Assembly (NCBI GenBank): GCA_001725945.1
Contig: LRMT01000170.1
Span: forward strand, 1 to 64,000
From: Cupriavidus sp. UYMMa02A
GTDB taxonomy: Bacteria; Pseudomonadota; Gammaproteobacteria; Burkholderiales; Burkholderiaceae
Direction of reading: 5' to 3'
Length of the DNA stretch: 64,000 nucleotides
Shown here: positions 1 to 9,095 of the stretch, piece after piece
How the letters are laid out: every line of letters starts with the position of its first letter
Numbering within the stretch: the first letter of the stretch is position 1
Notes under the pieces: generated by a model
The model's input: only the letters and a program-made list of their open reading frames with translations
Told to the model about the DNA's origin: nothing
The model's database searches: none
Position numbers and translations under genes: made by a program

Positions 1-128
1 CCCTCTCCCGCAAGCGGGAGAGGGGCTGGGGGAGAAGGCAGGCGCATGGCAAGCACCGTGACGCCTCACTTCGTGGGGACTCCCTGCCCTCCTCCCCCGC
101 CCCTCTCCCATAAATGGGAGAGGGGAGA
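1..128. repeat. Dispersed palindromic element, copy 1
   Basis: This is a roughly 128-bp element with a hairpin at each end: CCCTCTCCCGCAAGCGGGAG at the left and CTCTCCCATAAATGGGAGAG at the right. The centre carries the word CACTTCGTGG. Closely similar copies lie at 51327, 56111 and 61311. All four are outside genes. This copy begins at the window edge, so a few left-end bases may be missing. It has no coding capacity of its own and behaves like a REP or MITE-type element. Confidence 0.85.
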
Positions 129-183
129 CAACAATCGCAGATTTTGACTTTGTCACCAGCCTCACGCGCCCGCGACGCCGCGC

Positions 184-791
184 TCAGACCTTCTTCTTCT
201 CGCCGATCCGGCTTTCCTTGCCGGTCAGCAGCTTGGCGATGTTCTGGCGGTGGCGCGCGATCAGCAGGATGGCGATCACCAGGACGCGCCGGCCATGGCG
301 TCGATGCCTTCCATCAGCACGTAGAAGAATGGCGCGAAGATGGCCGCGACCAGCGCGGCCAGCGACGAATAGCGGAAGAAGAACGCGATGATGAGCCAGG
401 TAGCCAGTGTGGCCAGGCCCAGGATCGGGCTGATGGCCAGCAGGATGCCCGCCGCCGTGGCCACGCCCTTGCCGCCGGCGAAACGGTGATATACCGGGAA
501 CAGGTGGCCGAGGAACACGGCCACTGCCACCATGGCCAGGCCGTTGTCATCGAGCCCGTAAGCGGGCCCGAAGCGGCTCGCCAGCCAGACCGCTACCCAG
601 CCCTTGAGCGCATCGCCGAGCAGCGTCAAGATCGCGGCTTTCTTGTTGCCGCTTCGCAGCACGTTGGTCGCGCCTGGGTTGCCGGAACCGTAGGTGTGCG
701 GATCGGGCAGGCCCATGACCTTGCTGACGACGACGGCAAAGGAAACCGATCCAATCAGGTAGGCGGCGAGGGCGAAGAGCAGGTTGGCCAT
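184..791 (-). CDS. plsY: Acyl-phosphate:glycerol-3-phosphate acyltransferase PlsY (one frame break)
   Basis: PlsY is the integral membrane enzyme that moves the acyl group from acyl-phosphate to glycerol-3-phosphate in phospholipid synthesis. The protein starts [19 protein letters not shown] and has several hydrophobic segments. Family loop motifs are visible: GSGNPGATN near residue 40 and the cytoplasmic [10 protein letters not shown] near residue 110. In frame the protein stops at 276, but one missing G near 285 (GGCGCGTCC for GGCGCGGTCC) restores a normal tail ending RIGEKKKV at 184. I chose the ATG at 791 because the family begins there; an upstream in-frame ATG at 938 gives an unrelated leader. 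Confidence 0.9.
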
Positions 792-903
792 GAGGGGATA
801 CGCGCGGCAGTGACTGCCTTGTCTGGAATTGGCGGGATTGTAGCGCGGCGGCGGGGTCGCCACGACCGTGACTTCCCCAATATCCGTGGGCGGTGCGGCC
901 GGT

Positions 904-1394
904 TCAGTCAGGCAGCGCGCATTCCACGGGCTTTGCATCCACCAGGGTGGTCAGCAGCTTCGGGTCCAGGCTGACCAGGTAGCCGCGCCGTCCGCCGTTG
1001 ATATAGATCTTCTCCAGCGCCAGCACCGTCGCTTCCACGTACACGGGCATGCGCTTCTTCGTGCCGAACGGCGAGGTGCCGCCGACCAGGTAGCCGCTGT
1101 GGCGCTGTGCGACCTCGGGCTTGCACGGTTGCACGCTCTTGCAGCCGATGTGGCGCGCCAGGTTCTGGTGGAAACGGAGCAGTCGCCATGCATCAGCACC
1201 ACCAGCGGCTGCGCGCGCTCGTCCTCCATGACCAGCGTCTTGACGACGTCATGCTCGGGCACGCCGAGCTGGCGTGCCGACTCCCCGGTGCCGCCGTGGT
1301 CCACGTAGTCGTACGGATGCTCGCCGAAGGCGACGCCTTGCCGGCGCAGGAACTGGGTGGCTGGTGTTTCCGAGATATGTTTCGCTTTGCTCAT
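904..1394 (-). CDS. ybaK: Cys-tRNA(Pro)/Cys-tRNA(Cys) deacylase YbaK/EbsC (one frame break)
   Basis: This belongs to the YbaK/EbsC editing family, which hydrolyses mischarged Cys-tRNA(Pro). It opens [16 protein letters not shown] and holds the family segments [15 protein letters not shown] and [10 protein letters not shown]. After [10 protein letters not shown] the frame is lost near 1168. One missing base there rejoins the second half, which carries [15 protein letters not shown] and KKRMPVYVE, both typical of the YbaK fold. The full length, about 163 residues, is normal. It lies head-to-tail behind plsY on the same strand. Confidence 0.88.
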
Positions 1395-1443
1395 TGTCGC
1401 GTAGTGTCGCTTAGTGTCGCGCCATGGGCGCAGCCCGCTGGTC

Positions 1444-2427
1444 TTACCCGCGCGGGTGGTGCTGCTGGTGCAGTTCGCGCAGCCGTTCGCGCGCCACATG
1501 GGTGTAGATCTGTGTCGTGGAAATATCGGCATGGCCGAGCAGCAGCTGCACCACGCGCAGGTCAGCGCCGTGGTTCAGCAGGTGCGTGGCAAAGGCATGG
1601 CGCAGGGTGTGGGGCGACAGCGGCGCGGTAACGCCGGCATCGCGTGCATGGCGCTTGATCAGGTGCCAGAACGCCTGCCGCGTCATGCCTTCGCCGCGCT
1701 GCGTGACGAACAGCGCGTCGCAAGCCCGGCCGGCCAGCAGCGCGGGGCGCGCGCTGCCGAGATAGCGTCGCAGCCAGTCGCCGGCCTGCATGCCGAACGG
1801 CACCAGTCGCTCCTTGTCGCCCTTGCCGCCGACCACGCGCGCGACGCCTTCGTTCAGGCCGATCTCGACGGTCTTCATCTGCGTCAGTTCCGACACGCGC
1901 AGCCCGCTCGCGTACATCAGCTCGAGCATGGTGCGGTCGCGCAGGCCGAGCGGCGTGGCGGTATCGGGCGTTTCGAGCAGGGCTTCGACCTGCGCCTCGC
2001 TCAGCGTCTTGGGCACGCGCGGCGGCTGCTTGGCCGGGCGCAGCAGGATGCACGGGTCGGCCTCGATCATCTGCTCGCGCAGCGCCCATTGGTAGAAGCG
2101 TCGGAACACGGCGAGCCGGCGATTCGAGGACGAGGCACGGGTCTCGGGGTGCCGTGCCAGGAAATAGGCATTCAGTTCCGTGTCGCCCACGGCCAGCAAG
2201 TTGCCATTGCCGGACTGGTGCAGCCAGCGCGCGAGCATCGACAGGTCGCGCCGGTAGGCGTCCATGGTGTTGCGCGAGAGGCCGTCTTCGAGCCACAGCG
2301 CGTCGCAGAAGCGGCTGACAAGGTCGAGTTCGGGCGCGATGGCCGCATCGAGCGCGACCGCATCCGCGTCGGCGTGCACCACGCGCGCCTTGCGTGCCGT
2401 GCGGCTTGCGCCGGCGGGGCGCTTCAT
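1444..2427 (-). CDS. xerD: Tyrosine recombinase XerD
   Basis: XerD works with XerC to resolve chromosome dimers at dif. The 327-residue protein has an N-terminal SAM-like core-binding domain (about 35-125) and a catalytic domain (about 140-315). The tyrosine-recombinase residues are visible in order: Arg in GLRVSEL, Lys in GGKGDKERLVP, His-x-x-Arg in HTLRHAFATH, His in LLGHADIS and the nucleophile Tyr in TQIYTHV. The extra 25 or so N-terminal residues are basic and low complexity. The ATG overlaps the stop of ogt by four bases (ATGA), so the two are probably co-transcribed. Confidence 0.93.
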   Translation of the reverse strand: MKRPAGASRTARKARVVHADADAVALDAAIAPELDLVSRFCDALWLEDGLSRNTMDAYRRDLSMLARWLHQSGNGNLLAVGDTELNAYFLARHPETRASSSNRRLAVFRRFYQWALREQMIEADPCILLRPAKQPPRVPKTLSEAQVEALLETPDTATPLGLRDRTMLELMYASGLRVSELTQMKTVEIGLNEGVARVVGGKGDKERLVPFGMQAGDWLRRYLGSARPALLAGRACDALFVTQRGEGMTRQAFWHLIKRHARDAGVTAPLSPHTLRHAFATHLLNHGADLRVVQLLLGHADISTTQIYTHVARERLRELHQQHHPRG

Positions 2428-2903
2428 ATCAGCATGGCGCCCTCATGGCGCAACAGCCAGCGTTTCACTTCCAGGTGGAAACCGTCCTCGGCATGATGGG
2501 AAAAGCCGCCGATGCCGCTCGCGGACACCACGCGATGACAGGGGATCACGATCGGCAACGGATTCTGCCCGCAAGCCTGCCCGACCGCACGCGCCACGCC
2601 GCCGAGCTTGCGCGCGATATCGCCATAAGTGGTCAGCCCGCCGCGCGGCACCGCGCAGATCGCCTGCCACACCTGCTGCTGGAACGGCGTGCCGGCGATG
2701 GCCAGCGGCACGTCAAACGGTGCGTCGGCATCGGCGTAATAGGCGTCCAGTTGCGCGGCCAGCCGCACGATGACCTCGCTGCGCGGCGCCACGCTCTCCA
2801 CGCTCTCGGGCAGATAGAAGATTTCCCGGATCCGCGCATCGTCGGCGCGTACGCCGACCTTGCCGAAGGGCGCTGGGAGGATGGCGTCGAAAGGAGCGGG
2901 CAT
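2424..2903 (-). CDS. ogt: Methylated-DNA--protein-cysteine methyltransferase
   Basis: This suicide repair protein moves O6-alkyl groups from guanine to its own cysteine. The active-site motif PCHRV (in PIVIPCHRVVS) is intact at about residue 125. The helix-turn-helix part, with GLTTYGDIARKLG, precedes it. The length of 159 residues fits stand-alone Ogt/AGT proteins without an Ada domain. It is the upstream partner of xerD, with a four-base overlap. Confidence 0.92.
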   Translation of the reverse strand: MPAPFDAILPAPFGKVGVRADDARIREIFYLPESVESVAPRSEVIVRLAAQLDAYYADADAPFDVPLAIAGTPFQQQVWQAICAVPRGGLTTYGDIARKLGGVARAVGQACGQNPLPIVIPCHRVVSASGIGGFSHHAEDGFHLEVKRWLLRHEGAMLI

Positions 2904-2992
2904 GGCAGCGGAATGAAGCGAAGCCTGGATTTTAATGCGTTTTGTCGAACGGGCCGCCAGACACGGCCCCGTTCATCAGGAGACAACCAAAG

Positions 2993-3014
2993 AAAAAGCC
3001 GCCCGCAGGCGGCT
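2993..3014 (-). terminator. Rho-independent terminator of the Bug-type gene
   Basis: On the minus strand a stem AGCCGCC/GGCGGCT with a four-base loop is followed by TTTTTC. It lies about 40 bases past the stop of the solute-binding protein at 3053. Confidence 0.75.
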
Positions 3015-3052
3015 CATGAGTGCGAGAGACCCGGCAGAGCCTCATCGCTGCC

Positions 3053-4021
3053 TTATTGCTCCAACTGAATATTCTGCACCTTCACAAGATTCTTCATCTT
3101 GTCGAATTCCTTCTTGATCTCAGCCGCATGCTGCGCCGGGCTGTTGCCCGAGGGCTCGGCGCCAGCGGTGCGCAGGCGCTGCTGGAAATCCTTGTCCTGC
3201 AGCGCCTTGACCGCGGCTTCGTTCAGCTTCTTGATGACGTCATCAGGCGTGCCGGCAGGCGCAACCAGACCATACCAGGCCGGATCGTTAGGCTCCTTCA
3301 GGCCCATCTCACCGAAGGTCGGCACGTCCGGCAGCGACTCCAGGCGCTTGTTCCACGCCACCACCAGCGGACGCAGCTTGCCGGCCTTGATATACGGCAT
3401 CGACGAGGGCAGGTTGTCCACCATGATCGGCACCTGTCCGGCCAGCACGTCGTTCAGTGCCGGGCCCGCGCCGCGGTACGGGATATGGACCATGAAGGTT
3501 TTGGTCGAGACCTTGAACTGTTCGCCGAGCATATGGCCGAAGCCGCAAGTGCCCGACGACGCGTACGAGTACTTGCCCGGATTGGCCTTGAGCACCGCCA
3601 GGAATTCCTTGTAGTCCTTGGCCGGGAAGCGCGGGTTCACCGCAATCACGTTGGCCACGTTGGCCAGGTTCGTGATGGGCTTGAAGTCCTTGATCGGGTC
3701 GTACGAGAGCTTGGGGTTGCAAGCCGGGTTCACGGCCATGGTCGACACCGTCGAGATGCCGATCGTGTAGCCATCCGGCGCGGCCTTGGCGATGGCGTCG
3801 GCGCCGATCGAGCCGCCTCCGCCGGCGCGGTTTTCCACCACGACCGGCTGGCCCAGGATGCGGCTCATCTGGTCCGCGGCACCGCGGCCGACGATGTCGG
3901 TGGTGCCGCCCGGTGCGAACGGAATGATCAGGCGGATCGGCTTGCTCGGAAAGCTCTGCGCTTGCGCGATCGAGGCCGCGGTAGCCAGGGCGAGGGTCAA
4001 AGCGATTTTGCCAGCTTGCAT
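3053..4021 (-). CDS. Bug/TctC-family periplasmic solute-binding protein
   Basis: This is a tripartite tricarboxylate transporter-type receptor of about 322 residues. It has a clear signal peptide (MQAGKIALTLALATAASIAQA). The mature part starts QSFPSKPIRLIIPFAPGGTTD, and the PFAPGG segment is the hallmark of Bug receptors. Later motifs AAPDGYTIG and YASSGTCGFGHMLGEQF also fit. Bug proteins are greatly expanded in Burkholderiales and bind carboxylates or related small molecules; the ligand cannot be read here. No TctA/TctB membrane genes adjoin it, so it is an orphan receptor. The ATG at 4021 precedes the signal peptide directly. Confidence 0.9.
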   Translation of the reverse strand: MQAGKIALTLALATAASIAQAQSFPSKPIRLIIPFAPGGTTDIVGRGAADQMSRILGQPVVVENRAGGGGSIGADAIAKAAPDGYTIGISTVSTMAVNPACNPKLSYDPIKDFKPITNLANVANVIAVNPRFPAKDYKEFLAVLKANPGKYSYASSGTCGFGHMLGEQFKVSTKTFMVHIPYRGAGPALNDVLAGQVPIMVDNLPSSMPYIKAGKLRPLVVAWNKRLESLPDVPTFGEMGLKEPNDPAWYGLVAPAGTPDDVIKKLNEAAVKALQDKDFQQRLRTAGAEPSGNSPAQHAAEIKKEFDKMKNLVKVQNIQLEQ

Positions 4022-4081
4022 GAGATCAGGTCTCCCGTCAGGAAAATCCGGGCGGGGATGGTGCCCGGATAGAAAACACCA

Positions 4082-4110
4082 CTGTTTTCCCGCAGGTGGC
4101 GGGAAAACAG
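4082..4110 (-). terminator. Perfect 12-bp hairpin behind the chalcone isomerase-like gene
   Basis: The arms CTGTTTTCCCGC and GCGGGAAAACAG flank a five-base loop. On the minus strand the hairpin is followed by TGGTGTTTTC, so termination is plausible although the T run is imperfect. It sits 24 bases past the stop at 4134. Confidence 0.6.
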
Positions 4111-4133
4111 CGGCAACGTCCGGCAGGGCGGAC

Positions 4134-4817
4134 TCAGCCGCCCAGCAAGCCGCGCTTGACGTCCCGGTCGATCGGGTGTTCGCCAAGGAAGACGCGCAGC
4201 ACGGCCTGGTAGAAGTCATCGCCGGGGATCGGGCGGCCGCGCGGCGTGCCATTGATGGCCACCACGGTGCCCGCGTCCGGCGAGTAATCGAGATTGATCA
4301 CGTCGCCCTTGTGGGCGGTGCCGACCTGGTCCATGGTGCGTTCGAACTGCACCACGCGGGTGGACAGCATCTGCATTTGCAGCTCGCTGTGGTTCTCGCG
4401 CATGCCTTTCTGCACGGCTTTGGCGAAGGTAGTCGGCTCGACCTGGCGCAGCATGCGAAGCTGGAGCCGCTTGGTGCCGGGCGTGCCGAGCACCACCGTG
4501 GCGTTGCGCGCCTTTTCAGGCAGATACAGCGCCGCCACGTAGCCCTTGACCAGCAGGCCTGAGCGCAGCGCTGTGCCATTGAGCTGCAGCTCCTTGCCCG
4601 CCACGCGGGCCGCGTCGTCAAAGCGCAGGCCCTCGATCTCGCTCGCGCCGGCGCACGGCGGCAACACGCCAAGTGCCAGGCCCGCGGCGAGCATGGCAAG
4701 CAGGCGGCGCGGGGTCTGGCGGGATCGTGAAAGCACGAGCCGGGCGTTCAACAGGCCCGGCGATGAGGGTTTGAGGCGGTGCAACATGGGGGGCAGGCGT
4801 ACAACTTGGTATGCCAT
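4134..4817 (-). CDS. Chalcone isomerase-like secreted protein
   Basis: The C-terminal 170 residues match the bacterial chalcone isomerase-like family (Chalcone_3). Visible pieces are LRSGLLVKGYVAALYLPE, FAKAVQKGMRENH and a final segment GRPIPGDDFYQAVLRVFLGE. The bacterial members are usually periplasmic and of unknown catalytic role. A hydrophobic stretch, RRLLAMLAAGLALGVLPPC, acts as signal peptide, so the mature start is near ASEIEGL. The exact start is unsure: ATG at 4817, 4787 or 4694 are all in frame and none has a strong ribosome-binding site. Confidence 0.75.
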   Translation of the reverse strand: MAYQVVRLPPMLHRLKPSSPGLLNARLVLSRSRQTPRRLLAMLAAGLALGVLPPCAGASEIEGLRFDDAARVAGKELQLNGTALRSGLLVKGYVAALYLPEKARNATVVLGTPGTKRLQLRMLRQVEPTTFAKAVQKGMRENHSELQMQMLSTRVVQFERTMDQVGTAHKGDVINLDYSPDAGTVVAINGTPRGRPIPGDDFYQAVLRVFLGEHPIDRDVKRGLLGG

Positions 4818-4932
4818 GCTGGCTCATTTCTGGAAAAATACCTATCCGGATCTGCCCTAGTCTGCACATTCGGCACTTTTCCCTCGCAGCACCTCGGCCG
4901 CCCGGCCCGACAATAACGACAAGATTCACGAG

Positions 4933-5826
4933 ATGTCCTCCGCCCTGCTGCTGGTTCCCGACTTCAGCCTGATCCTCATCGGCTGGCTGCTGGTACGTTA
5001 TTCACCGTTCGATCGCGCCTTCTGGAGCGGCGTGGAGCGCCTGGTCTACTTCGTGCTGTTTCCGGCGCTGCTGCTGCAATCGACCAACAGCGCCGTGTTC
5101 GACTTTTCCTCGACCTCGGCCATGCTGGGCCTGGCGCTGGGCGTCATGGCGTTCGGGATGGCGGCCGGGTATGCGGTCAGGTGGGTGCTGCGCCCCGAGG
5201 CCGTGGACTTCGCCTCGGGCCTGCAAACGGCATTCCGCTTCAATTCCTATATCGGCCTGGCACTGGCATCGCGCCTTGGCGGCAGCGAGGGGTTGGCGCT
5301 GATGGCGGTGATCGTCGGCTGCACCGTGCCGCTGTGCAATGTGGCGGCGGTGTGGGCGCTGAGCCGCCATGGCGATACGCGGCTGTGGCGCGAGCTTGCG
5401 CGCAATCCGCTGATCCTGGCTACCGCCGGCGGCCTGCTGACCAACCTGCTCGGGCTGCATGCGCCCGAGGTACTGGCGATGACGCTTAACAGGCTGGGTT
5501 CGGCATCCACGGCGCTTGGCCTGATCACGGTGGGCGCAGGCCTGCAGATGAGCGGCGCGACCGGCACCGTCGGTCCTGTGGCGTGGTGGACGGGCGTGAA
5601 GTTGCTGGCCATGCCGTGCCTGGCCTGGCTGGCAGGCCGCCTGCTGCCGCTGACCGAGCTGCAATACCAGATCGTGGTGCTGTACGCGTCGCTGCCCACG
5701 GCATCGAGCGCTTACATCCTGGCTGCGCGCATGGGTGGCAACGGGCCCATGGTGGCCGCGACCATTTCCGTGATGACGGTCGCGGCCATCGTCACCACAC
5801 CGCTCTGGCTATCGCTGGTCAGCTGA
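4933..5826 (+). CDS. AEC-family permease (auxin efflux carrier-like)
   Basis: The 297-residue protein is hydrophobic throughout, with about ten membrane segments in two five-helix halves. It matches the AEC family, which exports or takes up carboxylates in bacteria. The opening SALLLVPDFSLILIGWLLVR and the central ATAGGLLTNLLGLHAPEVL are typical, as is the terminal PTASSAYILAARMGG. The substrate is unknown. It converges on queG, overlapping its 3' end by eight bases. No regulator adjoins it. Confidence 0.85.
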   Translation: MSSALLLVPDFSLILIGWLLVRYSPFDRAFWSGVERLVYFVLFPALLLQSTNSAVFDFSSTSAMLGLALGVMAFGMAAGYAVRWVLRPEAVDFASGLQTAFRFNSYIGLALASRLGGSEGLALMAVIVGCTVPLCNVAAVWALSRHGDTRLWRELARNPLILATAGGLLTNLLGLHAPEVLAMTLNRLGSASTALGLITVGAGLQMSGATGTVGPVAWWTGVKLLAMPCLAWLAGRLLPLTELQYQIVVLYASLPTASSAYILAARMGGNGPMVAATISVMTVAAIVTTPLWLSLVS

Positions 5827-6998
5827 CCGCCTGGCCCTGCGCGAGGGCCCAGTCGATGTGCTCGCGCACGAGCGGCGTGGCGTCGTCGCGGCGGCTCTGG
5901 AGTGCCGCGCGGATGCGCGCGGCGAGCGCCTGGTCTTGCGCACGCTGGCCTGAGACCGCGGCGCGCAGGCTGTTGCCGAGTCCCACCGCAAGGTTGCGCA
6001 GCCAGCGCTCATGGCCGATGCGGCGGATCGGGCTGCCTTCCAGGCGCTGGTTGAATTCGGCCTCGGTCCAGAGGAACAGCTCGACCATGTCGGCGGCGTC
6101 GAAGCCGTTGCGCACATCGAAGTCGGGCAGCGTGGCCCGGTGCGCGAACTTGTTCCACGGGCACGCGAGCTGGCAGTCGTCGCAGCCATACACGCGGTTG
6201 CCCATCGGTGCGCGAAATTGCTCGGGGATCGGGCCCTTGTGCTCGATGGTCAGGTAAGAAATACAACGCCGCGCATCGAGCGTGTAGGGCGCAAGGATCG
6301 CGCGCGTCGGGCAGATGTCGATGCAGCGGTGGCAATTGCCGCAGTGCGACGCTTCGGGCGGATCGGCCGGCAGCGGGATATCGACCAGGATCTCGCCGAG
6401 GAAGAACATTGAGCCGCCGTCGCGGTCGAGCAGCAGCGTGTGCTTGCCGCGCCAGCCCAGGCCGCCCTGGCTGGCCAGCGCGACTTCCATGACCGGCGCC
6501 GAATCGGTGAAGACGCGGTAGCCGAACGGTCCGATGGCGGCCTCGATGCGGCTCGCGAGCAGTTGCAGGCGGTTGCGCAGCACCTTGTGGTAGTCGCGGC
6601 CGCGCGCATAGAGCGAGAGCACGGCCGTGGCGGGGTCGTCGAGCCGGGCCAGTTCGTGGCGGCGCCAGTCAGGCGCGGCCGTGGCCGGCAGATAAGGCAT
6701 GCGGGCGACGATCGCGCGTACCGTGCCCGGCACCAGTTCCGCAGGACGGGCGCGCCGCGGGCCATGGTTCGCCATATAATCCATGTCGCCGTGGTAACCC
6801 TGAGCCAGCCATGCCATCAGCCTGGTTCGGCATGGCTGAGATCGACGCCGGCGATCCGTACCGAGCAAAGCCGAGTTCGGCGCCCCAGTCCCGGATCGAT
6901 TGCACGAGCGCCTCCAGGCCGCCCGGGCCGGCTGCATCGGCAGCGGCCAAAGGCAGCGCAACGGGGGCGACTGGCGCTTCGGATGCTCGCTCTGTCAT
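5819..6998 (-). CDS. queG: Epoxyqueuosine reductase QueG (two frame breaks near the N-terminus)
   Basis: QueG is the cobalamin- and iron-sulfur-dependent enzyme that finishes queuosine in tRNA. Two [4Fe-4S] ligand sets are present: CGNCHRCIDICPT and CDDCQLACPWN. The N-terminus begins MTERASEAP at 6998 and runs to GAELGFARYG. Two missing bases (near 6851 and 6823) are then needed to pass through IAGVDLSHAEP into LMAWLAQGYHGDMDYM. Apart from these breaks the gene is complete, about 390 residues. It is divergent from tsaE with only 16 bases between the starts. Confidence 0.9.
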
Positions 6999-7014
6999 CC
7001 CTGAATTGTACGCA

Positions 7015-7536
7015 ATGCCCCTGCTCGAAGAACGTTCCCTGACGCTGACCGACGAAGCCGCCACCGCGCAGCTCGGTGCCGCGCTCGCCGGCGTGGTGCG
7101 CAACTTGCCGCCCGCGAACGTGCACGTGCAGCTCTCCGGCGACCTGGGTGCGGGCAAGACCACGCTGTCGCGCGCCATCCTGCGTGCGCTCGGCCATGCG
7201 GGCAAGGTCCGCAGCCCGACCTATACGTTGTGCGAGCCCTACGACGTCGCACGTGCCGACGGCTCGCCGCTCACCGTCTATCACTTCGACCTGTACCGGT
7301 TTGCCGATCCGGAAGAGTGGATCGATGCCGGTTTCCGCGACTGTTTCGCCGAGCCCGCCTTCAATCTCGTCGAGTGGCCCGAGAAGGCCGGGCGCCTGCT
7401 TGGGGAACCGGATCTGCACGTGTTGCTCCAATCGGACATGGCGGTTGCCGATATGAGCGATATGGCAGCCGAGCGGCGGATCGCGACGCTGCGCGCCTAT
7501 ACTCCCACTGGAATTACCCTGCTGAACGCATGCTGA
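7015..7536 (+). CDS. tsaE: tRNA threonylcarbamoyladenosine ATPase TsaE
   Basis: TsaE is the small ATPase of the TsaBDE complex that makes t6A37 in ANN-decoding tRNAs. The Walker A motif GDLGAGKTT is at about residue 45. Other family segments are VRSPTYTLCEPY and VYHFDLYRFADPEEW. The C-terminus is slightly longer than average, with a Met-Ser-rich stretch MAVADMSDMA. The ATG at 7015 gives the expected N-terminus. Its stop overlaps the start of amiC by seven bases, the same tsaE-amidase pairing found in many proteobacteria. Confidence 0.92.
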   Translation: MPLLEERSLTLTDEAATAQLGAALAGVVRNLPPANVHVQLSGDLGAGKTTLSRAILRALGHAGKVRSPTYTLCEPYDVARADGSPLTVYHFDLYRFADPEEWIDAGFRDCFAEPAFNLVEWPEKAGRLLGEPDLHVLLQSDMAVADMSDMAAERRIATLRAYTPTGITLLNAC

Positions 7537-9029
7537 TCAAGCGACTTGCCACCGACCGACCCGATGGACCCGACGGAGTGCTGCAGGCCCGCCGCAAATG
7601 GATGGCGCAGTGCCTGAAGCTCGGTGCCGGCACGGCCGTGCTCACGCTGGCCGGGCCCCAGCTTGTCTTTGGCGCCGGCATCGTCGCGGTACGCGTCTGG
7701 CCCGCCGAGGACTACACGCGCGTCACGATTGAATCCGACACGCCGCTGGTCGCCGTGCACCAGATGATCCGCGACCCGGACCGGCTCGTGGTGGACATCG
7801 ACGGGCTCGACCTCTCGCCCACGCTGCGCGAGCTGGTGGCCAAGATCACGCCGAACGACCCGTATATCCAGACCGTGCGCGTCGGCCAGAATCGCCCGCG
7901 CGTGGTCCGCATGGTGTTCGACCTCAAGGAAAACGTCGCGCCGCAAGTGTTCACGCTTTTGCCGATCGGCAGCTACAAGAACCGCCTGGTGTTCGATCTG
8001 TACCCGGTCAATCCGCCCGACCCGCTGTGGAAACTGGTGCGCGACACCGAGGAGAAGCAGCGCCGCTTCGCTACCAGCCAGCCACCCTCGGGCGCTGACG
8101 GCGTGGCCGGTGCGCCTGCCGGTGCCGAGGAGGACGCCATCGGCGCGCTCGTGCGCAAGTTCGACGAGAAAGGCGATGTGCCGGTGACCACGGCGCCGCC
8201 GCCCGCGGTCGCTGCGGCCAAGCCGCCGAAGCCTTCCGCGTCAGTGGTGCCCAAGCCGAATGCGCCCGTGGTGCCGCCGGTCGCTCAGAACGATCCGACT
8301 GTCGAACGTCCGTTCAAGATGCGCCGCCTGCTGACGGTCGCGATCGATCCCGGCCATGGCGGCGAGGATCCCGGCGCCATCGGCGCCTCGGGCTCGCGCG
8401 AGAAGGACGTGGTGCTGCAGATCGCGCACCGCCTGCGCGCGAAGATCGATGCGCAGCCCAATATGCGCGCCATGATGACGCGCGATGCAGATTTCTTCGT
8501 ACCGCTGAACGTGCGCGTGCAGAAGGCACGCCGCGTGCAGGCCGACCTGTTCGTGTCGATCCACGCCGATGCGTTCCTGTCGCCGGAAGCGAAGGGCGCG
8601 TCGGTGTTCGCGCTGTCCGAGCGCGGGGCGTCGAGCACGGCCGCGCGCTGGCTCGCCAACAAGGAAAACGCCTCGGATCTGATCGGCGGGGCCAACCTCA
8701 ACAAGGACGCGCAGGTCGCGCGCGTGCTGCTGGATCTGTCCACCACCGCGCAGATCAACGACAGCCTGCAGGTCGGCAAGGCCGTGCTGCAGGAGATCGG
8801 CGGCATTAACCGGCTGCACAAGGGCAGCGTGGAACAGGCGGGGTTCGCGGTGCTGAAGGCGCCCGATATTCCGTCGATCCTGGTCGAGACGGCATTTATC
8901 AGCAACCCCGAGGAAGAACGCAAGCTCAACGACGATGCGCACCAGGAGCAGCTTGCCAATGCGATCCTGCGCGGGATTCGCAGCTACTTTGCGCGGAATC
9001 CGCCGTTGTCTAAGAATCCGTCGGTGTAG
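7530..9029 (+). CDS. amiC: N-acetylmuramoyl-L-alanine amidase AmiC-type
   Basis: This 499-residue periplasmic amidase cleaves the amide bond between MurNAc and L-Ala and helps separate daughter cells. The start carries a twin-arginine (residues 21-22, ARRKW) before a hydrophobic stretch ending LVFGA, so Tat export is likely, as for AmiC. An AMIN domain (about 45-150) targets septal peptidoglycan. A Pro/Ala-rich linker follows (about 190-260). The Amidase_3 zinc domain (about 270-490) shows IDPGHGGEDPGAIG, FVSIHADAF and the Glu in LVETAFISNPEEE. It overlaps tsaE and ends before a strong terminator. Confidence 0.93.
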   Translation: MLIKRLATDRPDGPDGVLQARRKWMAQCLKLGAGTAVLTLAGPQLVFGAGIVAVRVWPAEDYTRVTIESDTPLVAVHQMIRDPDRLVVDIDGLDLSPTLRELVAKITPNDPYIQTVRVGQNRPRVVRMVFDLKENVAPQVFTLLPIGSYKNRLVFDLYPVNPPDPLWKLVRDTEEKQRRFATSQPPSGADGVAGAPAGAEEDAIGALVRKFDEKGDVPVTTAPPPAVAAAKPPKPSASVVPKPNAPVVPPVAQNDPTVERPFKMRRLLTVAIDPGHGGEDPGAIGASGSREKDVVLQIAHRLRAKIDAQPNMRAMMTRDADFFVPLNVRVQKARRVQADLFVSIHADAFLSPEAKGASVFALSERGASSTAARWLANKENASDLIGGANLNKDAQVARVLLDLSTTAQINDSLQVGKAVLQEIGGINRLHKGSVEQAGFAVLKAPDIPSILVETAFISNPEEERKLNDDAHQEQLANAILRGIRSYFARNPPLSKNPSV

Positions 9030-9053
9030 TGGGGCGCGGTGTGGAAAACAAAA

Positions 9054-9073
9054 ACGGGGGATGCGTCCCCCGT
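9054..9073. terminator. Bidirectional terminator between amiC and the SBF-type gene
   Basis: The arms ACGGGGGA and TCCCCCGT with a four-base loop are flanked by A-rich sequence on the left and T6 on the right. It can therefore end both converging transcripts. Confidence 0.85.
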
Positions 9074-9095
9074 TTTTTCATGCGTGCTCTCGGTC